Below are positions 1 through 12,169 of a DNA stretch of 64,000 nt, piece after piece. Each line of letters opens with the position of its first letter. Positions within the stretch are counted from its first letter, which is position 1. Below the pieces are notes generated by a model. It was not told where the DNA came from, ran no database searches, and saw only the letters and a list, made by a program, of their open reading frames with translations. Position numbers and translations under genes: made by a program. The DNA comes from Papaver somniferum. Lineage: Eukaryota; Streptophyta; Magnoliopsida; Ranunculales; Papaveraceae. The stretch lies in contig NC_039358.1 of NCBI RefSeq assembly GCF_003573695.1, positions 231,025,560 through 231,089,559 on the forward strand. Direction: 5' to 3'.

Positions 1-880
1 TGAGCCATAGTATCTCTGAATTTACAGAAAACAAAATGATGGCGAAATAGATACATGGACATCCAAATGATTACTAAATAAATATATAACGTTTATACTC
101 TTAAACTTGTTTACTCTTTCCCAACAAAATGGACATCCATTTGCAAAACCCAATTCATATAATTCGACATACAAATCAAGATTTTGTCTAGGAAAAAGAA
201 AACAAGATTATGAATACAAACACATCTTTTCTTCATACTGATCCATCAAAACCAAACCAAATTTTCACGAGTGCACTTTTCTTTACCTACAATTCAGACA
301 CAGCTTTCACATATCACAAACAATCCTAATATATTAGAAACCAATTTTCACTCTAATTGATCATATTAGAAACCACAATCTTCCTCTGGTATGTCAACTC
401 AATCAAAAGAAGTTATACAAATCAGGAAAAAATCAGATTTGCGCAATACAGTATAAAAACCAAACAAATAAAACTCAATTCAATAAACTATCTGATTGAT
501 TGACATTCACCCTCAGAACAAATACTAGATTTCAACATTATTGTTTATTCAGACAAGGCTGAAACTTAAATTATGTATAGTTCATCACAGAGGCAAGATC
601 TCAAATCAAAATTATTCAATCAAATCAAATCGATACAAGAATGATGCAAAAACAAATCAAAGCCTCAGACCGTCCTAGCTCATGATTTTCTGAACATATT
701 GCATTTCTGTCAACCATATTAAAACTATCATCACCGGCTATTCGATTAAAACTTCAATCAAAATTGGTGTCAGAGATTTGGAAAAATCAGCACTGCTTTA
801 CTCAGACAGGGATAACTGTAAATTTCATATTCTCATCATTCACACAATACTGTTTAAGAATCAGAAACAAGAACCTCAAA
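1..880. other. AT-rich stretch without recognised gene
   Basis: No open reading frame or family motif is recognisable. On the minus strand it lies downstream of the promoter-like segment at 880-1040, so it could hold an intron or leader of a gene that continues beyond the left edge. Stops in all frames and an oligo-T/A bias on the minus strand fit intron or UTR sequence. Confidence 0.4.
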
Positions 881-1040
881 AAACCCTAAAACTGAACCTC
901 AAATCTTATAAGATCCAATCAATCCAATTAGATTTGAAGAGATGAATCTAAGATTAGATGCGGCGGTTTTGGAATTGCCAGAGGTTGGAATTGAAGCAGT
1001 GATGGGAGAAGAGGAACTGAGATAACTATAAATAGTTAAA
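880..1040 (-). promoter_or_regulatory. Possible promoter and 5' leader of a minus-strand gene
   Basis: Read on the minus strand, a TATA-like CTATTTATAG lies near 1026-1036, followed downstream by a pyrimidine-rich, ATG-free stretch ending in TTATAAG near 905, which resembles a plant 5' leader. No coding exon follows before the left edge, so the gene it would serve cannot be identified. Basis: motif and composition only. Confidence 0.25.
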
Positions 1041-1420
1041 GGAGGGGTGAGGGACCAAACCCTAACTAATATTAACCATTGGATTCTTACTGTGTCAATT
1101 TGCGGTAGATGGATAAGCGACCGTGCTTTTTGGACTGGCCCAACGAAATAAGGCTTATAGTAGGGCATAGGCCGGTTTTTATGGGGGTGGCTAACCCATC
1201 TATTTGCTTTGTCACGCTGGCAAACTGGCCACGCCACTATAGGAAATAAGTAAAGTGGTCGAGATTACACCGACAGCGGCTTCAACGCGACCGTCCGGTG
1301 GAGTTTGCACCGGTAGCGATTTAAACCATTCCCTTCAGTTTTTATTCACAAAAAAAAAATTATCTCCTTCTCCAGGTAAAAGCAATCAACCCATTTCCAA
1401 CTTCAATAATTTCACAGGAT

Positions 1421-2378
1421 GATTGGTTGGCGTTGATAAATAATAGAGAACCTTGGAAAGAGCTGAAGATTTGATCCAAATCCTAGATGATGACTTTGAG
1501 TACTGCAGTTGGTTTCAAAGGGTATGCAAGCTAAATATTGTTGTTCATCCACAAAACTTAGGTAGCGTTGACTTTCCAGCAATTGGAAATTTTCCACTTA
1601 CAGATCTTTCATCCCAATCTCCACTATCGACGGGCGAAGCATATACGTATCCTAACAGTCAAATGGGGTCGTCAAATATGCCTCAAATATCTTGGGAAGT
1701 CCGGACTTTATCACCGGTGGAGATATTGTTACAGTTCCACTTAATAATGAAACTGGGCAGTAGAGTTATCCATATTATGGTGTGGTGGCATCACCAGAAA
1801 AGTACCAGAACCAGTTGAACAATTTAACGTCTCTTTTCAATGAATTCCAGAGTTTTTACTTGAGACAGATGCAGATACAGAGGAGGAATTTGAGTTTCGA
1901 AATGCCTGAGACTCCATTAGGGTCAAGTTCTCAAATAGGTTTAGGTCATGATGGCGTTTCCTCTGGTGATAGAAGTGTAAAACGTCGTGTAAATGGTGAA
2001 GGTCGAAGAAGTCGTCATTCTACTCCAAATATGGTGGAAGAGATTCATCTACCAACAGCACCAGGAGCAACAACAGCATACATGGAGATGACGGATATTC
2101 AGTTCCAATCTCCTATTGGTTTCATGCCCCAAGGTCCTGTAATTACTCCTGGTGGTGGCGTAAATATGAATGCATTTAGTCAATCTGTAATACATACCCC
2201 AACTACTTAAGTATTTCACCGATTTTAAGCTCTAATTAAACCATCTCCGGTACCTTTTCCAGGCTATGAATCGCCTGATGCTACTCAACCACCATCTCAG
2301 ATTCAAAATAGTGAGTTTTCAGATGATCAAAAATGCTTAGGGGAATACATATTTGGTAATCTTTACTTTGATAGATAA
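1421..2378 (+). pseudogene. Unrecognised broken gene
   Basis: Three stretches of protein-like reading frame follow one another on the plus strand but not in one frame. They are about 1453-1700 (acidic start with DLIQILDDDFEYCSWFQRV, then Ser/Pro-rich), 1693-2210 (NNLTSLFNEFQSFYLRQMQ, then a basic KRRVNGEGRRSRH segment and a Gly/Pro/Thr-rich tail), and 2262-2378 (SDDQKCLGEYIFGNLYFDR). An in-frame TAG near 1758 and a frame change near 1700 break it. A plausible intron (GT at 2211, polypyrimidine and CAG at about 2261) separates the last two pieces, with a TAA lying exactly at the donor. I do not recognise the family. It lies convergent to the PIF ORF1 gene and may be cargo or a second gene of that element. 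Confidence 0.4.
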
Positions 2379-2488
2379 ATGTTAATCGTTAATTTGAATC
2401 GTGGTTTAAATCGTTAATGTAATTGCACTTTTGTTTGATGAATAGTAATCTTCTTTTAAAGTTTTCTATTTAAGTTAACATTGGGAAC

Positions 2489-3001
2489 TTAAAATATATA
2501 CATTAGATTAAATTTGGGCAACACTTTTAAGATTTCATAACAACTTCCATATCGGAACTCCTTTCCGTTGTCACGGAGCCACTTTGCACGACACCTTTGA
2601 TCAATCTCCAGCAGGTTTTCGCCACTTCTCATGTTTCGAGATGCTTCACTTATCATACCAATATACTTGTTAACATTCTTAGAATTTACGGAGAACCGTG
2701 CACTTAACAACAGCGAATCACGATTGTTGAGGTTCGTTGTTTCTTCTTCAAATTTCAGTAAAACGCGTCCCCAAAACGGAATGCCCTGTAGTGCGCCATC
2801 AACGATTGGATGATTAGTGAAGAAAATATAATTCCTGCAGATGCATTCATCCTCTAACGTGCTAAATTTGCGCTGTTGTGCAACTCTTTCACTTCTTGCT
2901 CTTCTTATTTTAATTTGCACATTAGATCGAAGTTCAACTCTTTGATTTTCGGTCGCATGTTGCTCTTCTATGAACTGAGCCATAAACATATTTTGAGCCA
3001 T
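2489..3001 (-). CDS. PIF/Harbinger ORF1-like (Myb/SANT-like DNA-binding) protein
   Basis: 170 residues. After an 40-residue basic N-terminus comes the pattern of the plant 'Myb/SANT-like, NAM-associated' proteins (often annotated glutathione S-transferase T3-like): an EDECICRNYI segment, a hydrophobic-aromatic FWGRVLLKFEEE segment at residues 75-85, and a C-terminal RAKWLRDNGKEFRYGSCYEILK block resembling the EDTGKSF..CWE.L block of the family. The usual RN..SL..RW step is degraded (NNRDSLLLSARFSVNSK). In PIF/Harbinger transposons this ORF1 protein partners the DDE transposase and binds terminal repeats. No transposase gene accompanies it here. The start at 3001 lies downstream of a TATA box near 3056-3066 (minus). 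It may also be a host-domesticated copy; family call is firm at domain level only. Confidence 0.6.
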   Translation of the reverse strand: MAQNMFMAQFIEEQHATENQRVELRSNVQIKIRRARSERVAQQRKFSTLEDECICRNYIFFTNHPIVDGALQGIPFWGRVLLKFEEETTNLNNRDSLLLSARFSVNSKNVNKYIGMISEASRNMRSGENLLEIDQRCRAKWLRDNGKEFRYGSCYEILKVLPKFNLMYIF

Positions 3002-3049
3002 TGAAAAATATAGGAAAATAGGAAGAAGGGGTAAGTTGAAATGAAATTA

Positions 3050-3070
3050 GAATTGGGTATTTATAGACAG
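3050..3070 (-). promoter_or_regulatory. TATA box of the PIF ORF1-like gene
   Basis: The minus strand reads CTATAAATACCC at about 3055-3066, roughly 55-65 bases upstream of the ATG at 3001. Spacing and the short pyrimidine-rich leader between them fit a plant core promoter. Confidence 0.5.
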
Positions 3071-3310
3071 ATGAATTTATGTACGTTGGATTGGATTTAA
3101 CGAACGGTCTTGTTTCCATCGAGAAGACTAGTCTAAGACGCTACCAGTATAAACAACACCGAACAGTGTAGTCTTGATCAAGCGGTCGAGACTCGACCGC
3201 TCGGTAGAAACTTGACCTGGCCTGTCTAAGTGCAAAATTTGCCACTTAGTCAGGCCAGTTTTCCAGTTCTCCTTAGTGGGTGCAAAAATGGCAAACTTTA
3301 TAGATTTCCA

Positions 3311-4168
3311 TGCCCATATGAACCGACCTTAACATTGTAGATTCTTTTTTTAATTTTTTTTTTGGTAATCAGTAGATTTTTTATTACAATACATATTTTA
3401 CCGGTTAGATTACAAGGCTATTTGCTTTTTTTTTTTTCTTTTTTTTGCTAAACTGATCGTATTAGTCTGACTCGTTATGTTTGACTCAAAAATTATAAAT
3501 TAACATAATCGTTATTATGTTAATTTAGTCCAATCAGATACGTGTTCGTCGAGTCAGGTATGAAACAACACCTGACTCAAATAACCTTGAGTCAGATACA
3601 TAAGCGGAGTGACTCAAGTCAGGTCTCTCGAAGACATCAGAAAAATAAAATAAAAAAACGAACGATTTGATATCTATTCGCGCCATGTGAGACTCGCGAG
3701 TCAAAGACAAGATGTAAATTTAAGGATGAATTATACAGTATAGCACGTGGTAAATTTTGCATTACGTGTAATTTTAGTAGATCACATGATAAGTTTTGGA
3801 TCCCAACATCCATTTGGTCGTACTGGCATATTCTATGTCAAGCCATAAAAGTTACATTAACAAATTTATTTATGTGGACATATACATATAGATTTTGAGT
3901 CGCGTGGTAAATTTTTAGTGACAGTGATAAAGTCTGAATTACATTGCATTTTGGGGGTTTTAGGATAATTTTTGCATGTCGATATTAATTTTATTATAAT
4001 GTAGATTTCTTCTCAGGAGATAGATTTTGGAACACAATAATAGATTTTGTTTTATTTCTTTTGATTTGTAAAAAATCAAGATGTTCAACCCACAAAATAC
4101 CCCATATTCGGAATGGTAAAATGATGAATATCATGTTGATTCAAAGTAGCCTTTCGGAAAATATTATA
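3311..4168. other. Intergenic, no gene seen
   Basis: AT-rich sequence with long oligo-T runs (3349-3445) and several GACTCAAGTCAGGT-like short repeats around 3535-3625. No protein-like frame on either strand. Confidence 0.5.
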
Positions 4169-4515
4169 CTCCCTCGGTCCCACTATTAGATGACCTAGAT
4201 AAAGTTTGTATAATTCTTCAGGCAAGGAAAGGGAAAGGGGTGTTTTTTTAAGTATTTTTACAATTATACCCGTATAGATAATAACTAATAAAATTTAGAA
4301 ATAATTTATCTCTCAAACTTTACCATGGATATTCGTAAACTTTATATCAATAATAAACATTATCAAACACCTATGTGATGAATATAAACATGGATATTGA
4401 ATCATACATAGTTCTTATAAACGATAATCAATCAAAATGGCAGGTTTAGAAATATCCCTTGTTTATTGAGATAGGTCAATTATTAGTGGAATAAATTTTT
4501 TTATTAAGTAGGGAG
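4169..4515. mobile_element. Stowaway-like (Tc1/mariner) MITE
   Basis: A 347-bp non-coding element. It begins CTCCCTCGGTCCCACTATTA and ends in the approximate inverted complement (TAATAGTGG.. to ..AGGGAG at 4515), flanked on both sides by TA (4167-4168 and 4516-4517), the target duplication typical of Stowaway elements. No coding capacity; mobilised in trans by mariner-like transposases in this class. Confidence 0.75.
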
Positions 4516-5358
4516 TACGAATAGATCACCCAAAACAATTTCATAACATTCTACAGACTCAAGAGGCTATATTCAGAAACTTTTAGGTTATCAGTTACGA
4601 ATATTCAGAATCAAGATGGATTTCCTTACGAAGGTGGATTAATAATAAATCTCCATGTGAAACTTCATCATCTTCAAAGATGAATGATGAATCTTCGGGT
4701 GATAACTCACTATCCACAAATATGGACGCCGACGACCATATATAATTTGTTATCGGAGATTTTTTTCATGTAGTTATGGATGTCAATTCAAAAATTGACA
4801 TACAGATTAGTACTATATTTTCCAGTCTTACAAATATAGTTTTTTAAGAGACGACAAAAAAATGATAATATATTTAGATTTTTAGATCAAGAAACCCTTA
4901 AAAAATTTTGTTGAGTCTTTTTTCTTCGAGATTTTCATCCCAGAATAGCAAGATTGGGATGAAGAGATTTCAAATTTATTACCTGATCATAATTTTATCG
5001 AGAAGAAACTACTGATGCACGTTTTTCAAAACCCTAGAAATTATTCTTCAGGAAATCGATTTTAGATGGTAGGAAGTATTCAGAAAATATCTGAAAACCA
5101 AAAAACCAACAGAGGGTTATAGCTAGATGTAGTGAGTTTCACTACCATTATTAGAGGGTTGTCTTCACGGGGGACTACTCTCGATAAAAAAAATATTTTT
5201 ATTTTAGAGGAATGGGAAAATGATGATTACTCTAATAACCTTCTATAAAAAAAAAGGAAATTAATTTGTTATTGAAATCTATTAGACTAAAACCATGTGG
5301 AAAATCAATTTGCTAAAATTGCTCTTCATAGTTTATCACAACTCCTATAATTACTCCT
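4516..5358. other. Intergenic, no gene seen
   Basis: AT-rich, short frames only. The stretch 5110-5260 (TAGAGGGTTGTC.../...AATAACCTTCTA) has weak inverted similarity and might be a short MITE remnant, but I cannot set its ends. Confidence 0.4.
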
Positions 5359-6652
5359 TTATCTAAGGTTTTTCCTATTTCCAATCCCTACTTTTCCTAT
5401 TTCACGTCCACATTAATTCCCATCCTCAATAATCCTAAGTATCACCCACATGTATTCTCACAAGTCCTAAGTAACATCTGTTTGACATTTTATTTACACC
5501 CAATAAAGAGAAAAGCCTAAGGCACATCATCACTTCTTCTTCTCCATCTCCGACCAGTACTTCTACTCCGTCTCCACAATCACAGCAACCTTCAATCTCA
5601 TTTTTTCTAATTTTTGTTTTCAGTTTTTGGTTTTGTCTGATGCCTCCTACGGAAACGGGATGTTAAAGCAAATCAAATCCCAAAACGAGGTCAAAACTAA
5701 ACCTAATTGTAATTTTCTAAGCGTGTGACTATATGTAGGAATTCATGTTTAAATTTGATTTTGTTGGTACTATTGGGATGATGAACTAATCGTTCCCTTT
5801 GGGTCGGATTGTTTTTCATTGATTATCTCTATTTTGAGTGCCTACTATAATTTTCTTCTTTTAAGTTTTTTGATGAACTAGTCTCTCCATGAGCTTTCCG
5901 GAGTAGGCCATTAACAATTAAGTTAAATTGGGTACTCGTTGGTTGTGTAAAGTTAGGATACATGGAGAGTTTGGAAGTCCCGTAGTGGTAGATATTATGT
6001 AAGATAAGGATTGTCTGATAGCTAATAGATTAATTGAGCTAAACAATTATCATGGTCACTGATAAGTTGTTTATCTGTATATATGATTAATGAATTAGTA
6101 TATATACTGTTTCTGAATTGTAATATGATACATTCATATCTACTATAGTTTGCCGGTCAGAATTTGTTGACTGTTATCATTTGTAGTCGGTCGTAACTCG
6201 ATCGATAACCGGACGCCTGAAATTTTGAACAGTCGTGTGTAGCTGGATGACTAGTTCTTCAGATTTTTTAACAAGAAGTTACTGCTTGAACATCGGTGAT
6301 GAAAAGGGGTTTATATGTTAATCACTTAATCACGGTTTAATTCATCTTCGTCCTTGGCGAATTAAACCATAGATATAAATTTAAAAAAAAGGTGTGTTAT
6401 GATAATAATAATGATGGATAGGAATTCAACCAAGGATTTTTAACTTGATAGTTTTTTGTTTTGTTTGATGAAAAATGGAGATTGATAAACAAAAAGGCAA
6501 ATATAATTGTAATAGTCTAGTCAGAGTCTATTGACTCTTGTAGGTGATACATAGGAAAAACCAGATTTGAATAGTAAAATGATTTTTGAAATTGTGAAAG
6601 GATGGGAAATAGGAAAAATAAGGATTGAAAATAGGTAAAACCTTATCTAACC
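5359..6652. mobile_element. Element with about 100-bp inverted ends
   Basis: The left end (TTATCTAAGGTTTTTCCTAT at about 5360) and the right end near 6652 (complement TTAGATAAGGTTTTACCTAT) are inverted copies. The match continues inward through CCAATCC and TTTTCCTATTTC, and more weakly for about 100 bases. The interior (about 1.1 kb) has a C/T-rich leader-like segment at 5530-5600 but no recognisable protein. Long inverted ends fit a non-autonomous MULE-type element; I found no clear target duplication, so the class is uncertain. Confidence 0.45.
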
Positions 6653-7310
6653 TCTTAAAATTAATCTTTGTGTAAAAGTCAAAGTTCTTACCCTAATTAG
6701 TTTAATTTAAAAAATAGAATATATGAATTTTCACTTCTTAAGTTTCTTGTTACAAAATAAAAATATTTGTGGAAATTCCAGTTTTTCCATGCAAAACTGG
6801 TGAAAAAGTTTCCATTATTATTAATTACAAACGAAATTGATCCTTTCACTTAAAAAATAAATGAAAACCCCATTTATCACATGAGAATAAAGTGAAAGTT
6901 GGATTTTTCACTTTTAGTAAAAATGAAAATTTCATATTTCATCGGTAGAAATTTGTGAAAAATGGACTTTTCACAATCAATGATGGCAAGGCCCTAAAAT
7001 AAAAAAAACATCATGCACAAAAATCATATGAAAAAGTTATGAAGATCAATAATTACATCAAACAATAATAAGTGGACCTAAAAAAATTTAATTATCTTAT
7101 TAGTAGATTTCTTAGAACTCGTTGTGGAAATCTGTGACTTCAAACACCTTATTATGGAGTTTATCAAGAACAAAAGGTCTTATTTGTAAACATCTTACTA
7201 AAAAAATGTAAATATCTCTACATCCTATCTGTTGTAGAGATTTATCGACAACAAAAGGTCCAACAATGGAGTTTATTATGATTAGAAAAAAAAGAAGAGA
7301 AATAGAGTAT
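6653..7310. other. Intergenic, no gene seen
   Basis: AT-rich. Several loosely repeated words (TTTTTCACTTT, GAAAAATGGA) at 6780-6970 suggest an old degenerate repeat. No coding signal. Confidence 0.4.
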
Positions 7311-7319
7311 AAGAAAATA

Positions 7320-7680
7320 GAGCGAAGATCAAGGAAATTCGTTATTCCTTGAAAAGGTGCATTCACAGTCGAACTCTGCAACAAGGTAACAACCATGTGC
7401 GAGTTGGACTCATCTTGACCCGGTGAGTTAATAAAACCTGTTTGTCTCTAACCTAGCCCCCTGGTTGAGTTACTTTATTAACTACCCTGGTTAGGTTAGG
7501 TTAGGTTATACGGGTGAGGTGTTGAGAGAAAAGAAAGGGGTTAGGATAGGTTATTCCTGTATCTCTATTCTCTAATTTCTGTTTCAGTTTCAGTGCCCAC
7601 TATCCATTATCTTCATCTTCATTTTCTGTTTCACCATCTTCATATGCAAGTTTGCAGAGTCAGAGACTGGTAGATATGAA
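7320..7680 (+). repeat. Left terminal inverted repeat of outer MULE
   Basis: Matches the complement of 17610-17920 over most of its length, including the GAACTCTGCAACAAGGTAAC block (left about 7372), the TTAGGTTA runs, and the GTTTGCAGAGTCAGAGACT block near 7650. Similarity falls off inward. The outermost base is 7320, set by the 9-bp target duplication. Confidence 0.75.
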
Positions 7681-10600
7681 TTCATCAAATACATATGGTA
7701 TATGATGTACTTCTATTTAATTTTTCATTTACATCAGATAGAAAAGTGATTGTAATTAATGTTGGTTCTTTCTTATTTGAAATCCTAACGCTCTTATTAC
7801 TCTTTAAGTTCCTAATCCCCATGCTTCTCTTTTAGATTCCAGCATCCTCATAATAGTTGATGGTGAGGGAACCCAACTGAATTAATTAAAAGGGACCTGT
7901 GGAAATAATGTTTTATGAAGATGCCTGGGCCAATCTTCCAATACAGAGGCAGTTAACCTGTTCACAACAATTGTTTTTGTATGTTGAGTGCGACCATCCA
8001 TCTTTCTGTTCTTGATACTTCGTTGAATCCGTGTATGTTTCAGAATTTCACCTTTATGTCCATGAGGTACGTTTGTTCTATGACTTACTATAGTGTCTTG
8101 GAGTTTTGGAGCAAACCATTCATGGTTATGTTGAAAATGGCATGTATGTGTAAGGTTGACCAGAAAATTGGTGTAGAAGTTGGATGGAACGTAGACGAAA
8201 GAAATTACTCTGGCATCTACGTATTTTTTGGTTCCATGAACACTGTATATATCATATGCGAGAAGAAAATCCAAACAAGTTCATATGCTCACAAACCACA
8301 GACCCAATTTATTTCATACAATCATTTTATTGTTACCCAATTTATTATATACGAGACTTTTACAATTTACCCAGTTTATTTTATTGGATAGTATTGGAAT
8401 TATCTAGTTTATATTATTAGGTAATGGGAGTATATGTTTATTGTTTCATGTCATACTTGGACATCATGTTGAAAAAATATTATGTTATCATTAACCGTAA
8501 TCTATATATGGTGTGTCTAACTATAGTGCCAGCCTAACAGAGCACTCAGAACAATTCTAGTGACGTGGAAAAGATCAGTTGGACGCTCTAAAATGAAAAT
8601 CTACTAAGGTTGTGCGGGTAACGCTTTCTCCCTTTAAGTTTTCTTAGTTTTCACCTCTGCTGATATTTGCCGAAGATAACTTAAATTCTGTGTTCAAGTC
8701 GAAATCTATCTTCAATCCGTTAGTTGTTGGTTGGTTAAACATTTATAGTGTCCACTCTTGTCAAAGCTTATTTTGTACAATTTGATTCGCAAATCTTATT
8801 AATTTTCAAATGGGCAGGTGTATATGGATGTGCTGTCATGTTCATGTTTTTTTACCTTATACTTAGATCTGTGTGTTGGGAAAATGAAAGACATGTAGAC
8901 ACATCGAAGTACGCATCTAACATGTTATATTTAAGGTAGCTATCTATTTCACATATGCCTATTGTACTCGACTGAATTGATATTGTGAATTAAGAGCGGA
9001 TGGGACTCTAGTTTGAAGCGTACTGGTCACTATTTTGAATAAAATGTGGTAAACCCATTACATTTATGAACTTGAATTCATGGAAACATTACGTAACATT
9101 TTTGGTTATCAAGTTATGACACCTTATTATTCTAAGGATGACACATCTCATCTGGAAAATTTATTTTTAGTTTCTAAATTACCTAGTTAATGAATTTTAT
9201 GTTGAACATAGGTTTTGTTCAGTTGCATGAGGTATATTTATTTTTTAATGTATTCAACGTAAATGGATTAGTTAATGAATCCTATCCTTCATTGTTTTGT
9301 GTTTTGGTTTGTGTAGTAAGATTGAAAAACCCTCATATGTTTTGATTTCAGGGTGCAAGAAATTAGATACAAATTCATATGAAATTCATCAGCTAACTTT
9401 GATTTGTTTTTATGAATGGTTAGGTGGTGGCAACAATGATGTGGTTTATGTAATTTTGTAGTCCGGTGGGAGATAACGATCGGTCAGCGGACGGTAGAGA
9501 AAGGTATAATAGTTTCAGAATCCAGCACTTACGAAAAATACTAGGGAAAAGAAGATCAAATGTATATTAGTGTTCCAAATTTCAGTTGTCTTTTTTTTTT
9601 CCTTGGCAAAACGATGTTTCGTTTAATGTGTACTAACGATTTACTCATGTTGTGTCATTTTCAGGGGAGGATCTAGTAAACGTAATGGTCAACCAGAGAC
9701 TGCAGGCATGAAACCCTCGACGACACTAGCAAAACAGATTCTGGTACTTTAATTATGTTTTACATTAATGTTGGTCCTGTCAACAAATGGATATAACTAT
9801 TTACTCTTACAACTAACTAGGGCTTCATTTTTAATTGTTATTATTTTGCACGTAAATCATTTTGCTCCAACATCGCCGAGAAAGAATAGTTCAACATGCC
9901 CCCAAAGGAAAAGCCGAAATCAGTGAAATCTACAGCGGGGACTCGTTTAAACCTCTGTTAAAATAAATAGTTGTGTATCTGTGAAGTATATATTCATTTG
10001 TGGCCGTAATTGTTAAAATATGTGCCAAATATCTTTTTAGTAGCAATTTTATTTTTGGGGCCATGTAATTGCTATTTAATACGATTTTTTCTGGTCAGAT
10101 GAATGTAAAAGTTAATCAACAAACCTGGTGTGGTTCTTGTAAAATTATAATTATTAAAGCAGTACAATATTCTAAGGTTGTGTGTCTAAAGATGTGAAGG
10201 TTCACTGATGTTTAAGGATGTGAAGCATCATATACATCTAATTCTTGAGGTTTTCTTTTGACTTCTACAAGAAATTTAAGAAACTTTGTCAGTAAGTATC
10301 GACTTCCTTTAGTGTTACCAATTTAGTGCCAGTATTTATACCTGTTCAGTTTGTAGTTTCACAACATGTTCTCATTGCACATGTTCAAACTGTAATCTTT
10401 AGTATGAATTTTTTTCATGTGTGCTTTCAATATTTATGAAAAGCTGCGGAGAGTATCTCTGTCAACGAAGTAATGCATAAGGTGATGTCATTTTTTCCTT
10501 TTCATTGCAACTTCAATAATAAATAGCCTCATGTACATACAGATTATTGATTTAGGCACACTTACTGCAAAAACAATTCCATCACCTCCAAAGTCTATCA

Positions 10601-10927
10601 AGTTGGAGTACATATATGCCCGAAGTACAAACCTATTCCACCGGAACTTAAAACAATTTTCCCAATTTGTTTTATGCTACAGACCGGTTTGGGTACCTAG
10701 TTAAATTTATACTACCCTAAAAGTGAGTTATCCATCATAATTTGTAGTACCTTGAAAACTAAGGCGCTCACTGAAATTTATAGACTGTGTTATCGAGGTA
10801 CCCAGTTTATATTACTGGACTATCGGAAAGATGAGAAACACAAGGAGAACAAACAGGATTACACATGTTAACAAACTGAATGTTTTCTGTAATTTGGAAT
10901 CCTGGTGTGAGTACAAAGAAGATCATA
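7681..10927. other. Interior of outer MULE, no recognised gene
   Basis: A few short stretches look exon-like on the plus strand, flanked by plausible splice signals: about 7885-8010 (frame reading FYEDAWANLPIQRQL), 9663-9740 (after TTTTCAG) and 9894-9960 (MPPKEKPKSVKSTAGTRLNL). They are too short and too interrupted to join or name. They could be remnants of captured host exons or of the element's own gene. Everything else is AT-rich without coding signal. Confidence 0.3.
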
Positions 10928-11310
10928 CTCCCTCTGTTTCTGAAAGACCGTCCTCTATTCCATTTTGGTCTGTTTCAAAATTGTGTCCAGCTTCTATTTA
11001 TAGTCATAGTTTTCCAATAAACTCTCTAATATACCCTTAAGGTTTTATATTCATAAATTATTTCTTAATGACCCAACCTAAAATATTAATGAGATTTGTA
11101 TAATTAAGGAAACAAATATATACTTTGTTCCTTTTAGCTTTATTTTTTTATTTTCTAATTACAATTACATAACAATTTTTGGTAGTTTTATTACTAACAT
11201 TTTTATCCAAATAAATTAGGCAAGTAACTAAGGGTATGCATGTAAACTACTACGGTCTCCTTAATATTTTGACAAAGTCAAAGCGGACTGTCTTTTGGAA
11301 ACGGGGGGAG
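10928..11310. mobile_element. Stowaway-like MITE inside outer MULE
   Basis: A 383-bp element beginning CTCCCTCTGTTTCTGAAAGA and ending in the approximate inverted complement (TCTTTTGGAAACGGGGGGAG), with TA on each side (10926-10927, 11311-11312). No coding capacity. Confidence 0.75.
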
Positions 11311-12169
11311 TATATTTTATGTAATTTGGAATCCTGTTTGGAGTAGTAGGCGCTCACATCATTAAGAGAAAATAACAGAGGGATCTTTGGAGTCTAGCGC
11401 AAAGGAGCCTCTGTAACAATCAACAGAACAAAAATGGTATATAGGAATATAAACAGATTTAGGCCTGTTTTTCAATCCGATAGACAACCATAGGCCTGTT
11501 TTTTTCGAATATGAAAATCTAGGCCTCCATCCATGTTTCCATACACATCCGTTTCTTTGGTCAATTTCTCGGTCAAAAAGGTCAATTTCTCATCAGATGA
11601 GATGAGTTAATGAAGCGCAATTACCCCTTTGCCCTTTATACACGTGGATGCTATTAGGCGCAAGTTAGATGCGTGTTATAAATTAGCCACGCGTAAATTG
11701 ACACGTGGTGGTCATCCGAGATGGAAAGAAAAATGGAAGGATAGGATTAACTCACTTCGTAATTAACGACCCCATCATGAGATTTTAGTCGTTTATCTGA
11801 ATTTCATTGGATCTCGATGTTTTCGGACGGCTGAGATGAAATAAACATGCGGGAAAAGAATAAAGTAGAGAGAAAAGGTCTTTCAGTTACTATATTTTCC
11901 CTTCTTCGTCTCTCCATTTCTTCCCTCTGCAACTAATTTTTCTTTTCCTGCAATTTTCTTTCTTCTTTGGGATTTTCACTTCAGTCGTCTGAAATATCAC
12001 TAGTTTTTGTTACTGTGTAAGATGGGTATACCTAATAGATCAAAGAAACTACTTAGTAAGATGGATTCAGAGACTGAAGAGAAGATGGATAAAAGAAAAA
12101 AAACAAAGAAACGACGAGGTAGAACACGAACTGAAAGGTAACAACGAGACCCTTATTGTATTTTTAAGG

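Larger units (their letters stand above)
1130..3310. mobile_element. PIF/Harbinger-like transposon region (ends uncertain)
   Basis: The region contains a PIF/Harbinger-type ORF1 gene (2489-3001, minus) and a convergent broken gene (1421-2378, plus). Both flanks hold GC-richer, partly similar sequence in opposite orientation, including GGGCAT(A/G)G near 1161 and its complement near 3312, and short palindromes such as GGTCGAGACTCGACC around 3185. I could not find a convincing 3-bp TTA/TAA target duplication, so the limits are approximate. No DDE transposase gene is visible. It is probably a decayed or non-autonomous copy. Confidence 0.35.

Noticed and set aside
7882..8391. Overlapping ORFs of 78-136 codons on both strands
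   Set aside because: Frames on both strands over the same segment, low-complexity composition and no recognisable motif; at most a short exon-like remnant is noted.
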